DNA from: Candidatus Thioglobus vulcanius
GTDB lineage: Bacteria; Pseudomonadota; Gammaproteobacteria; PS1; Pseudothioglobaceae
Reading direction: 5' to 3'
DNA: 20,336 nucleotides
NCBI GenBank assembly: GCA_910595855.1
Contig: CAJVCJ010000055.1
Coordinates: forward strand, 1-20,336
Position 1 is the first letter of the stretch. Each line of letters begins with the position of its first letter. This document shows, piece after piece, positions 1 through 6,804 of the stretch. The translations under genes and the position numbers were made by a program. The notes under the pieces were generated by a model. The model searched no databases, was not told the DNA's origin, and saw nothing but the letters and a program-made list of their open reading frames with translations.

Positions 1-2
1 CC

Positions 3-677
3 GGTGCACGCTATCGCTCAGGCTTTAATATGGGTGAGGCAGTTATCACTCCTTATTTAAAAAGCCATCAAGTAGATAGTATTGATTTAGTGGTACTCTC
101 ACATGGTGACAATGATCATATAGGTGGCTTAAATGGCTTGTCAAAGATGGTACCAATTAATGAAATTGTAAGCTCGGTGCCTGAGAATATTTCATCCATT
201 GCTAGTCGTTGTCAAGATAAGGCATCTTGGAATTGGGATGGGGTTGTTTTTACAATGTTAAACATATCGCACAATTTCAGTGGTAACAATGGTTCTTGCG
301 TGCTTAAAATTTCCACCCCAAATCACTCGATAATATTAACAGGCGACATAGAAAAAAAGGCTGAAAAACACCTGGTTAACACTTGGGGTAACCAATTAAA
401 AGCGGATGTTTTAATTAGCCCTCATCATGGCAGTAAAACTTCATCTAGTGAGTTATTTTTAACGACTGTATCGCCTAGATTTGTCGTCGTATCAAGTGGT
501 TACAAAAATCGATTTAACCACCCTGCTAACGCCATATTAGATCGATATAAAGCACATGGGATAGCCATATTAAATACAAATTGTTCTGGTCAAATAGAGG
601 TTAAGTTAAATAACGAAATAACCATTAGTCATTACCGACAAGAAGAAAAACGATATTATTGGCGCCAGTGTGAATAA
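3..677 (+). CDS. comEC: ComEC/Rec2 DNA-uptake protein, C-terminal metallo-beta-lactamase-like domain (5' truncated by window edge)
   Basis: The reading frame is open from base 3, so the true start lies outside the window and only about the last 224 residues are seen. ComEC is the inner-membrane channel that carries single-stranded DNA into the cytoplasm during natural transformation. The part here is its C-terminal metallo-beta-lactamase-like domain. The evidence is a GFN-GEAV-PYL entry segment, the metal-binding type motif SHGDNDHIGG (about bases 99-128), an ILTGDIE strand, PHHGSKTSSS (about 420-449) and the ComEC-typical VSSGYKNRFNHP segment. No membrane segment is visible because that part is off the edge. 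The stop at 677 lies only 15 bases from the dnaE stop on the opposite strand, and no terminator hairpin is visible between the two convergent genes. Identification is strong. Whether the full gene is intact cannot be seen. Confidence 0.9.
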   Translation, partial: GARYRSGFNMGEAVITPYLKSHQVDSIDLVVLSHGDNDHIGGLNGLSKMVPINEIVSSVPENISSIASRCQDKASWNWDGVVFTMLNISHNFSGNNGSCVLKISTPNHSIILTGDIEKKAEKHLVNTWGNQLKADVLISPHHGSKTSSSELFLTTVSPRFVVVSSGYKNRFNHPANAILDRYKAHGIAILNTNCSGQIEVKLNNEITISHYRQEEKRYYWRQCE

Positions 678-692
678 GTATGGGTAACTTAG

Positions 693-3600
693 TTAATGGT
701 AATGAATCTTGCTAGACTGGGATTTTGTCAATGTATTAATCGCTTCAACCAATTCCTGATCAGGATTAACTCTCAGATCTTTACTCAACGGAATGCTGCC
801 TTTTAAGCGTTTCGTGTGATATGAAATTTTTACCGGGCATGTGCCTTTATGCGCTTGTAGTAGATCGCCTATTTTTGGAAAAATAGATTGCTGCTGTGCA
901 TCCAATCTAATTTCAAAGCCTTTGGCGTAATTCATTTTAACGTCATTGATATTTTCAATTTTATCAACAATAACTTGCCAACCATCACGGTAATCATCTC
1001 GCTGAATCTTGCCTGAAATAATCACCACATCATCAACGATAAGCTTATCACTGACCGCACCAAGCACCTTAGTAAATACCACTGCGTTTAATGACATTTG
1101 TCCATCTTCAATATTAATAATCGCTATTTGCCCGCCTTTACGCGTAGGCATATAACGCAACTCTGAGATCAGCGCCAACACCCGTACGTCTTTATTATTT
1201 CTAAACTTAATTTGGGAAGGTAGTGTTGCGCTAATGTGTTTGGCATCAGCTTTGTATTCATCCGTTGGATGATCATAAAAATAATAACCCATGACTAACT
1301 TTTCAAATTGTAATCGATGCCTAAAAGATAGCTCTGGGGCATTAATATAATGCACTTCGTATTCTGAATACTCTTCTACAGCGGCAAACAATCCACTCTG
1401 CCCACTAGAATGGTCATTTTGGCGCTGTTCTGCTTGTTTAACAGCTACAGGATAGGTTTTGATTAAACTCGCTCTATCGACACCAAATACATCAAATGCG
1501 CCACTATAGACCAACGCCTCCATTGCACGCCTATTTAAATAGCGTTTTTGAATTCTAAAGCAAAAATCAAATAAATCTTTAAACACACCATTGGCGTCAC
1601 GCTCAATCATTAATCGCTCAACCAAGGCCTCACCCACACCCTTAATGGCGCCAAGTCCATAAACTACAGTTTGATCATCAGCAATGCTAAATTGATAATC
1701 AGACAAACAAACATTAGGACCATTAACTGTTAACCCCATCTGACGAATCTCACCAACTGTAAACGACACTCGGTCGGTATCATCCATCATGCCAGAAAGT
1801 ACTGCCGCCATGAAGGGTGCTGGGTAATGAGACTTTAACCAAGCGGTATGGTAAGACACATAAGCATAGGCAACCGAATGTGATTTATTAAATCCATAGC
1901 CTGAAAACTTATCAATCAGATCAAAAATTTCATTAGCCTTCTTTTCGTCAATATCTTTTTTTGCAGCACCTTCCACAAAAACACTACGTTGGCGATCCAT
2001 CTCCTCAGCTTTCTTTTTACCCATGGCTCGACGCAACAAGTCAGCACCACCCAAGGAGTAACCAGCCATAACCTGGGCTGATTTCATCACTTGCTCTTGA
2101 TATAAAAATACACCATTTGTTGGTTCAAGAATTTCTTTTAGCATTGGATGTGGGTATTTAACCTGGGCACCATGCTTTACATCAATATAGTCATCTACCA
2201 TGCCGGCATCTAGCGGGCCTGGGCGATATAAGGCTAACATAGCCACAATATCTTCAAAATTATCAGCTTGTAGTTTTTTTAGATAACTACGCATGCCATC
2301 CGACTCTAACTGGAAAATGCCTGTTGTATCGCAACGTTGGAGCAGCTCATAAACTTTTTCGTCATCTAGCGGTAAAGCATCTAAATCAATCTTAGTGTCG
2401 CTCAAGCCTTTGGCTTCAATCATCTGGATGGCTTTATGAATAACCGTTAAGTTTGATAGTCCCAAAAAGTCAAACTTAACCAAGCCAACTGCTTCAACAT
2501 CGTCTTTATCAAATTGTGAAACAACACCATCATCCTCACCAGCGCCTTTATAAACTGGGCAAAAATCACTAATCTTACTAGGTGCAATTACAACGCCACC
2601 TGCATGCGTACCAACATTACGCACAACACCTTCAAGCTTTTTAGATAAATTAATTAAATCTGTTACTGCCTCTTCAGAAGCGTAGCGTGCCAAGAGATCA
2701 TCTGAACCACCCTCAGAATCAGGCATTAACGCCTTAGAAAGCGTCATTTTCAAATCATTTGGAATAAGCTTGGAAAGCTTGTCACTAAAACCATAAGGAT
2801 GGCCCAATACACGACCAACATCTCTAACTACACCTTTGGCAGCCATGGTGCCGTAAGTAATGATTTGCGAAACTTTTTCACGGCCGTATTTTTTGGCCAC
2901 ATAGTCAATGACTTCATCACGTCGATCGGTACAAAAGTCAATATCAAAGTCAGGCATTGACACGCGCTCAGGATTTAAAAATCGCTCAAATAGCAACTCA
3001 TGTTTAATGGGATCTACATTGGTAATACCTAACACATAAGCCACTAATGAACCGGCACCGGAGCCACGACCCGGGCCAACAGGAATGTCATTTTCACGAG
3101 ACCAGCGAATAAAGTCAGCAACAATTAAAAAATAGCCCGGGAAATCCATCTGAATAATCACATCAAGTTCAAACTTCAATCGGGCATCATAGTCATTGCG
3201 ATCCACATCAATATCTTTCAAACGTAAATCTAACCCTTGCTCAGACTCTAAAGTAAAAAATTCAGAAATACTCAAACCATCTGGAATTGGAAAATCTGGT
3301 AAGTAATTTTTCTTATGCAGTTCAAAATGAAGATTACACCTGTGAGCAATTTGCTCGGTATTAAATAAAATTTCAGGTAAATCTGAAAACAATTCATGCA
3401 TCTGCTCAGCTGACTTCAAATACTGTTGATCAGAAAAATGATGAGTACGCCTTGAATCATCCAGCAAACCACCCTGTGAAATACAAATTCGGGCCTCATG
3501 CGCATCATAATCAGACTGACTAATAAATTGAACATCGTTAGTTGCAACAACAGCAATATCCAATTCTAAGGCTAAATTAATACACAAATGCAAATGGCGC

Positions 3601-4130
3601 TCATCATGCTCTCTTGAGGTTCGCTGCACACTTAAATAATAGCGATCGGAAAAAACCTCTTGCCAAAATTGTGCTTTTTTTCTAGCTTCAGGAAGCTGAT
3701 TTGATAAAAGGTTTTTTGCCACATCACTATAAACAGGGGTAGATATTAGCAACAAACCCTCTTGATGTTCAACCAACTGAACTTCACTTATACTAACGCC
3801 TTCGGTCGACTGACCCTGCATATAAGAAAGCGAAATCAGTTCAGAAAGATTTAGATAGCCTTGATGATTCTGACACAACAACAAAACAGAATAGAATTCG
3901 TTTTCTTCATCTCTGATATTAATTCGAGCGCCGAAGATGGGCTTAATATTTGCGGCAGTGGCTTTTTGGTAAAATTTAACTGCAGCATATAAATTGGATT
4001 CATCAGTCAATGCGATACTATTCATACCCAGCTCAACCGCTCTATCAATCAATTTAGGAATACGCACCAGTGAATTAACTACTGAAAATTCACTCTGGCA
4101 ATGTAGATGGCAAAAGCCCAACTCAGACAT
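693..4130 (-). CDS. dnaE: DNA polymerase III alpha subunit
   Basis: This is the replicative polymerase subunit that synthesises both DNA strands in the replisome. Its 1145 residues are close to the 1160 of E. coli. In order: an N-terminal PHP domain (from about residue 5, HLHCQSEFS); the polymerase core with GPGRGSGAGS (352-361), PDFDIDF (393-399) carrying catalytic Asp396 and Asp398, and VKFDFLGL (551-558) with the third catalytic Asp554; helix-hairpin-helix region near 826-835; an internal clamp-binding motif QSGLF (911-915); an OB-fold at about 982-1065; and a C-terminal tail corresponding to the tau-binding region. The start gives MSELGFCHLH, which aligns with the family N-terminus, but there is no recognisable Shine-Dalgarno site, only AT-rich sequence. 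It is the DnaE1 type rather than PolC, since no exonuclease domain is inserted. It stands alone, separated from the upstream sox operon by a terminator. Confidence 0.98.
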   Translation of the reverse strand: MSELGFCHLHCQSEFSVVNSLVRIPKLIDRAVELGMNSIALTDESNLYAAVKFYQKATAANIKPIFGARINIRDEENEFYSVLLLCQNHQGYLNLSELISLSYMQGQSTEGVSISEVQLVEHQEGLLLISTPVYSDVAKNLLSNQLPEARKKAQFWQEVFSDRYYLSVQRTSREHDERHLHLCINLALELDIAVVATNDVQFISQSDYDAHEARICISQGGLLDDSRRTHHFSDQQYLKSAEQMHELFSDLPEILFNTEQIAHRCNLHFELHKKNYLPDFPIPDGLSISEFFTLESEQGLDLRLKDIDVDRNDYDARLKFELDVIIQMDFPGYFLIVADFIRWSRENDIPVGPGRGSGAGSLVAYVLGITNVDPIKHELLFERFLNPERVSMPDFDIDFCTDRRDEVIDYVAKKYGREKVSQIITYGTMAAKGVVRDVGRVLGHPYGFSDKLSKLIPNDLKMTLSKALMPDSEGGSDDLLARYASEEAVTDLINLSKKLEGVVRNVGTHAGGVVIAPSKISDFCPVYKGAGEDDGVVSQFDKDDVEAVGLVKFDFLGLSNLTVIHKAIQMIEAKGLSDTKIDLDALPLDDEKVYELLQRCDTTGIFQLESDGMRSYLKKLQADNFEDIVAMLALYRPGPLDAGMVDDYIDVKHGAQVKYPHPMLKEILEPTNGVFLYQEQVMKSAQVMAGYSLGGADLLRRAMGKKKAEEMDRQRSVFVEGAAKKDIDEKKANEIFDLIDKFSGYGFNKSHSVAYAYVSYHTAWLKSHYPAPFMAAVLSGMMDDTDRVSFTVGEIRQMGLTVNGPNVCLSDYQFSIADDQTVVYGLGAIKGVGEALVERLMIERDANGVFKDLFDFCFRIQKRYLNRRAMEALVYSGAFDVFGVDRASLIKTYPVAVKQAEQRQNDHSSGQSGLFAAVEEYSEYEVHYINAPELSFRHRLQFEKLVMGYYFYDHPTDEYKADAKHISATLPSQIKFRNNKDVRVLALISELRYMPTRKGGQIAIINIEDGQMSLNAVVFTKVLGAVSDKLIVDDVVIISGKIQRDDYRDGWQVIVDKIENINDVKMNYAKGFEIRLDAQQQSIFPKIGDLLQAHKGTCPVKISYHTKRLKGSIPLSKDLRVNPDQELVEAINTLTKSQSSKIHYH

Positions 4131-4165
4131 ATAAATTAAATAAAATCACTAACTATAAAAAATTA

Positions 4166-4194
4166 ATTATCCATCAATTTTATTTTGATATTGA
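4166..4194 (-). promoter_or_regulatory. Candidate promoter for dnaE
   Basis: On the - strand a TCAATA box (4189-4194), a 17-base spacer and a GATAAT box (4166-4171) lie about 36 bases before the dnaE start. The -10 is good and the -35 poor. The region is very AT-rich, so chance matches are likely. A promoter is expected here because the sox terminator lies just upstream and no other gene could supply transcription. Confidence 0.3.
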
Positions 4195-4206
4195 TTTATT
4201 TCAGAC

Positions 4207-4238
4207 AAAAAAATACCCCAATTAAGGGGTATTTTTTT
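4207..4238. terminator. Bidirectional rho-independent terminator between soxK and dnaE
   Basis: A perfect stem with a CCCC/GGGG core (4216-4219 with 4226-4229), flanked by at least five further A-T pairs, closes a six-base loop. A-tract on the left and T-tract on the right give a U-run in both directions. It lies about 20 bases beyond the soxK stop and most plausibly ends the sox transcript on the - strand. Confidence 0.85.
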
Positions 4239-4256
4239 TAGCAAATCAAATCTTTC

Positions 4257-4577
4257 CTAGAAAAGAGGACCTGCAGTCGCAGCCAAAGGAGTTTGCGCCG
4301 TAGCGTTCACTGTTTGAGTGTGAGCTTTGTTAGCTAAAGCTAATGCAGCAGCAGTTTTGCCTGATGCTTGTAACTTTTTAGCTTCTTTAATCATCTTACC
4401 TGTATCACGCCATGCCATGTTTACTGCTAAATTAGCTTTGTAGCCAGTTTCAGCAGCAGCAATAGCCGACTTGAATGGGTCAGACGAGCCTTTGTTCCAA
4501 TTATGCGAACCGCCTAGAAAATCAGCTTGCGCTGTTAAAGCGAATACGGATAAAACTGTAATTAATACTTTTTTCAT
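4257..4577 (-). CDS. soxK: SoxK/SAXB-like SoxXA-binding protein
   Basis: A small 106-residue exported protein with a clear Sec signal peptide (MKKVLITVLSVFALTAQA, cleavage after about residue 18). The mature part carries AVNMAWRDTGKMIKEAKKL followed by an alanine-rich helix ending NKAHTQTVNATAQ. This WRDT-x-IK-A-x-K pattern with a following GKTAAALALANKA helix is what I recall of the SoxXA-binding protein family (SoxK in Allochromatium, SAXB in Chlorobaculum), which binds SoxXA and raises thiosulfate-oxidising activity. It is the last gene of the sox operon, 11 bases after soxA, which fits that role. An ATG six bases upstream (4583) is also in frame, but it abuts the TAAGGAGA Shine-Dalgarno site, so the ATG at 4577 with six-base spacing is preferred. 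It has no cysteine, so no heme. Assignment rests on motif memory plus position, not an alignment. Confidence 0.75.
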   Translation of the reverse strand: MKKVLITVLSVFALTAQADFLGGSHNWNKGSSDPFKSAIAAAETGYKANLAVNMAWRDTGKMIKEAKKLQASGKTAAALALANKAHTQTVNATAQTPLAATAGPLF

Positions 4578-4588
4578 CTTCATTCTCC

Positions 4589-5410
4589 TTATTTTCTGTA
4601 ACGTGCGTCAGTAATCTCAAGGCCGTTGCTCATCGCTTGATGGAAGAACTCCATGTTACGGTAAGTTTCAGTTTGAGCCTTTAATGGCTTAGCACGCATA
4701 TTCTTGTAACAACCACCATAACGACGATGAAGTGTTCCCAGTCCAGCCCACTTCGCACGATACATTGGAACGTGTGTAGTATGACCTAACGCTGGTGATA
4801 AGATATCAGCACGAGCTTTTTTACCAGCACTGTATACATGACAATCAGCACATGACATATTAAACTGACCACGCTTAGCGTAGAAAGTTGCCTTACCTTT
4901 AGCATATGCAGCCTTTGCACCAGAAGATTCAACGATTACATTGATTTTCTCGCCAGCAGCTTGATCAGAAATCCAAGCGCTAATACGGGCAATCTTACCT
5001 TTACTAGAGCCTAGCTTCTTGCCAGTTTGTTGGTTGTAACACTTCTTGATAGTACCTTCAAGTGTTACCACTTGCTGTGAAGCTTCATCAAAGTATGGGT
5101 GCTTTAAACGAGCTGCCGCAGGATCTGCAAGTGATGCACACTTGTTAAGACCAAACTTCAAGAACTCTTCAGCACCTTTTTCTAATGCTTCTTCATAAGG
5201 TGGAATACCATCTAAAATCTCTTCAAATTGTTCTCTTGAGCCTTCATCAACTGCGTAAACGCCGTTAGTGAAATCTGCAAATTCAACATTTGGAAGAATA
5301 GATTTAAAGTGGCCAACAAAGGCTTTACGATCAGATTCCATGTCTGCAATTGCAGATGTGGCTCCAACCATTAAACCCAAACTGACTACTGCAGTTATTA
5401 GTTTTTTCAT
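4589..5410 (-). CDS. soxA: SoxA, monoheme-type c-cytochrome subunit of SoxXA
   Basis: SoxA is the catalytic subunit of the periplasmic SoxXA cytochrome, which attaches thiosulfate to the SoxY cysteine. The protein has 273 residues from the ATG at 5410, which follows GAGGAG with six-base spacing. A longer frame begins at a TTG at 5431 but would put this site inside the gene. Signal peptide MKKLITAVVSLGLMVGATSAIA covers residues 1-22. One heme site CADCH lies at 187-191. The distal R230-x3-C234 (RYGGC) supplies the conserved active-site arginine and the cysteine heme ligand that in studied SoxA is persulfidated. Where diheme SoxA has its first CxxCH, only Cys91 remains (NKCASLADP), with Cys124 as a likely disulfide partner, the monoheme arrangement. 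Genes soxZ (27 bases upstream) and soxK (11 bases downstream) are co-transcribed. Confidence 0.96.
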   Translation of the reverse strand: MKKLITAVVSLGLMVGATSAIADMESDRKAFVGHFKSILPNVEFADFTNGVYAVDEGSREQFEEILDGIPPYEEALEKGAEEFLKFGLNKCASLADPAAARLKHPYFDEASQQVVTLEGTIKKCYNQQTGKKLGSSKGKIARISAWISDQAAGEKINVIVESSGAKAAYAKGKATFYAKRGQFNMSCADCHVYSAGKKARADILSPALGHTTHVPMYRAKWAGLGTLHRRYGGCYKNMRAKPLKAQTETYRNMEFFHQAMSNGLEITDARYRK

Positions 5411-5437
5411 TAATCTCTCCTCAAATAGCAATATTGA

Positions 5438-5740
5438 TTACTTAGACTTTGCAGTCGCAGAACCAGTCTTGCCTTTATTGTCTTTGTACTTAAGCTCGAT
5501 AGTGTCGCCTTTAGCGCCAGCTACGTTGAACTTAAAGTATGGGTTTTTCGAAATAGAACTACCAATGTCTGCATCAACAACAACGTTACCGTTGTGAGAT
5601 ACAACCATGTGTACGATATGGTTTGCAGGTACAACTTTACCTTTTTTCTTGCGTAAACCAGTCTCCATAGGGTGCTTAATAAGCGCCTTAATTCCGATAA
5701 CACCTTTTCTAGCCTTTGGCTTTAATTTAATTTTTCCCAT
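5438..5740 (-). CDS. soxZ: SoxZ, sulfur-carrier partner of SoxY
   Basis: SoxZ pairs with SoxY to form the periplasmic carrier on which thiosulfate sulfur is bound and processed. The 100 residues contain the family signature KHPMETGLRKKKGKVVPANH (23-42) followed by an immunoglobulin-like beta fold with NPYFKFNVAGAKGDTIELKYKD. It has no signal peptide, as expected, because SoxZ is exported together with SoxY through the Tat system. The ATG is preceded by TTAGGAGAATACA, a good Shine-Dalgarno site. It lies 34 bases after soxY and 27 before soxA. Confidence 0.97.
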   Translation of the reverse strand: MGKIKLKPKARKGVIGIKALIKHPMETGLRKKKGKVVPANHIVHMVVSHNGNVVVDADIGSSISKNPYFKFNVAGAKGDTIELKYKDNKGKTGSATAKSK

Positions 5741-5774
5741 TGTATTCTCCTAATTAATATGATTCGTTACCGAA

Positions 5775-6221
5775 TTAACCGCCACAGCCGCCAATCGTTA
5801 CTTTAACTTCTTGTGAAACTTTAGTTGTTGCACCACCGGCAGTTACTAAAGCATCTACTGGAGAAGTTTTACCCATCTTGATACGAGTAGAAACATAACC
5901 TACTGAAGCACCTGATAAGTTAAATGAAGCCGCTAATGGTGTTGAGTTGTTCGTAACAAAGAACGAAATGTTAGTCACACCTTCCATTTTTGAAGCGTCT
6001 ACTGTCATTGGTACTACTGCACCATTTTCAGCAATCTTAGGCGCCTTAAACTTAAATGAACCTTTACCTGCACCAGCAGATGAAGCACCCGCTGCATCAG
6101 ACTTAGCTTTAAAGTCTGCAGAGTTTGCAAACACCATAGTTGGTGTTAGTAAGCCTGCGCCTACAGCTGTTGCAACCGCAGAACCTGCCATTGCACTTTT
6201 TAGAAATAATCTTCTTTTCAT
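5775..6221 (-). CDS. soxY: SoxY, covalent sulfur-carrier protein with Tat signal
   Basis: SoxY carries pathway intermediates on a cysteine near its C-terminus. This protein has 148 residues and ends in the diagnostic GGCGG with carrier Cys146. The N-terminus is a twin-arginine signal, KRRLFLK (2-8) followed by a hydrophobic stretch to about residue 32 (VFA-N cleavage). The mature part contains the beta-sandwich segments VPMTVDASK and ISFFVTNNSTPLAASFNL. The ATG at 6221 follows CGGAGAATAAG with proper spacing and leaves 13 bases after soxX. A longer frame from 6269 would overlap soxX and push the Tat motif inward, so it is rejected. It is exported folded with SoxZ. Confidence 0.97.
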   Translation of the reverse strand: MKRRLFLKSAMAGSAVATAVGAGLLTPTMVFANSADFKAKSDAAGASSAGAGKGSFKFKAPKIAENGAVVPMTVDASKMEGVTNISFFVTNNSTPLAASFNLSGASVGYVSTRIKMGKTSPVDALVTAGGATTKVSQEVKVTIGGCGG

Positions 6222-6234
6222 CTTATTCTCCGAT

Positions 6235-6579
6235 CTATAGTGTATGAATGTAGTCAGTGATTTTATCAATCTGACCTTCAGTTAATGCCTTATGCTTACC
6301 GAATGGAGGCATCATTGAATTTGGATTTTTAGCCGTTGCATCCCAAATTTGGGCTCTTAACGCATCACGAGTGAATCTTGCTTTCATTGCCACTAAAGGT
6401 GGTGCAATATTACCAGGCTGACCGCCGCCAACAATCATATGACATGCAAGGCAGTTACCTAGTTTTCTATCAAAGGCAAGATCTTTGCCGGACATCTCTT
6501 TAGCACCTACTTCAAGCGGCATTACGAATAATACTGCTAAAGTGGCTACTGCTGAGATAGAAGAAATAGTTTTCTTCAT
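6235..6579 (-). CDS. soxX: SoxX, monoheme cytochrome c subunit of SoxXA
   Basis: SoxX is the small electron-transfer subunit of SoxXA; it takes electrons from SoxA and passes them to soluble cytochromes. It has 114 residues from the ATG at 6579, preceded by AGAGGAGAGAAAC. The longer frame from 6618 is rejected because this strong ribosome site would lie inside it. A Sec signal peptide covers about residues 1-26 (MKKTISSISAVATLAVLFVM...GA). A single heme site CLACH lies at 43-47, followed by GNIAPPL and a methionine ligand in the SMMPPFGKH segment (Met89 or Met90). It is the first gene of the operon, with a candidate promoter about 65 bases upstream. Confidence 0.95.
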   Translation of the reverse strand: MKKTISSISAVATLAVLFVMPLEVGAKEMSGKDLAFDRKLGNCLACHMIVGGGQPGNIAPPLVAMKARFTRDALRAQIWDATAKNPNSMMPPFGKHKALTEGQIDKITDYIHTL

Positions 6580-6622
6580 GTTTCTCTCCTCTTGTAATTT
6601 AAAATATAGATCAATCAATCAT

Positions 6623-6634
6623 TTGATCGATCAA
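6623..6634. promoter_or_regulatory. Perfect 12-bp palindrome, candidate operator of the sox operon
   Basis: TTGATCGATCAA is a perfect palindrome lying just downstream of the predicted sox -10 box, where transcription should begin (about 6636). A further GATCAATCAATC run follows at 6608-6620 and shares half-sites with it. A repressor bound here could block initiation. No regulator gene is in the window. It resembles an FNR box (TTGAT-N4-ATCAA) but has a two-base centre, so FNR itself is unlikely. Confidence 0.4.
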
Positions 6635-6642
6635 TTTTATAT

Positions 6643-6671
6643 TTTATACAGATTTGTAGTAAAAATATCAC
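6643..6671 (-). promoter_or_regulatory. Candidate sigma-70-type promoter of the sox operon
   Basis: On the - strand GTGATA (6666-6671) and TATAAA (6643-6648) are separated by exactly 17 bases, with four and five matches of six to the consensus. Predicted start is near 6636, giving a leader of about 57 bases before soxX. The 225-base gap between trpE and soxX is the natural place for this promoter. Confidence 0.5.
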
Positions 6672-6717
6672 TATCACTACTACATAATGTACTTATACAA
6701 AAGGGTTTAAAATAAAC

Positions 6718-6735
6718 TGTTATATTTATACAACA
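6718..6735. repeat. Imperfect 18-bp inverted repeat upstream of the sox promoter
   Basis: TGTTATATTTATACAACA is an imperfect palindrome (14 of 18 positions symmetrical), centred about 58 bases upstream of the predicted sox -35 box. The spot would suit an activator site, but the region is very AT-rich and such symmetry can arise by chance. The rest of the 6580-6804 gap holds no gene, and no convincing terminator for trpE is visible in it. Confidence 0.2.
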
Positions 6736-6804
6736 AAGTGAACTATAAATAATGACATTAATTACAAGATCATAAAAAAAATAATTTAAGATTAATTTGT
6801 GTAA

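Noticed and set aside
5521..5703. 60-codon - strand frame inside soxZ
   Set aside because: It is a different frame of the same strand within a firmly identified gene, without its own ribosome site.
6222..6269. Longer soxY start overlapping soxX
   Set aside because: The Tat motif and the GGAGA ribosome site both point to the ATG at 6221.
6623..6634. FNR/CRP-type box in front of soxX
   Set aside because: The half-sites TTGAT and ATCAA match FNR, but the centre is two bases instead of four, so the helical spacing is wrong. It is kept only as an operator for an unknown regulator.
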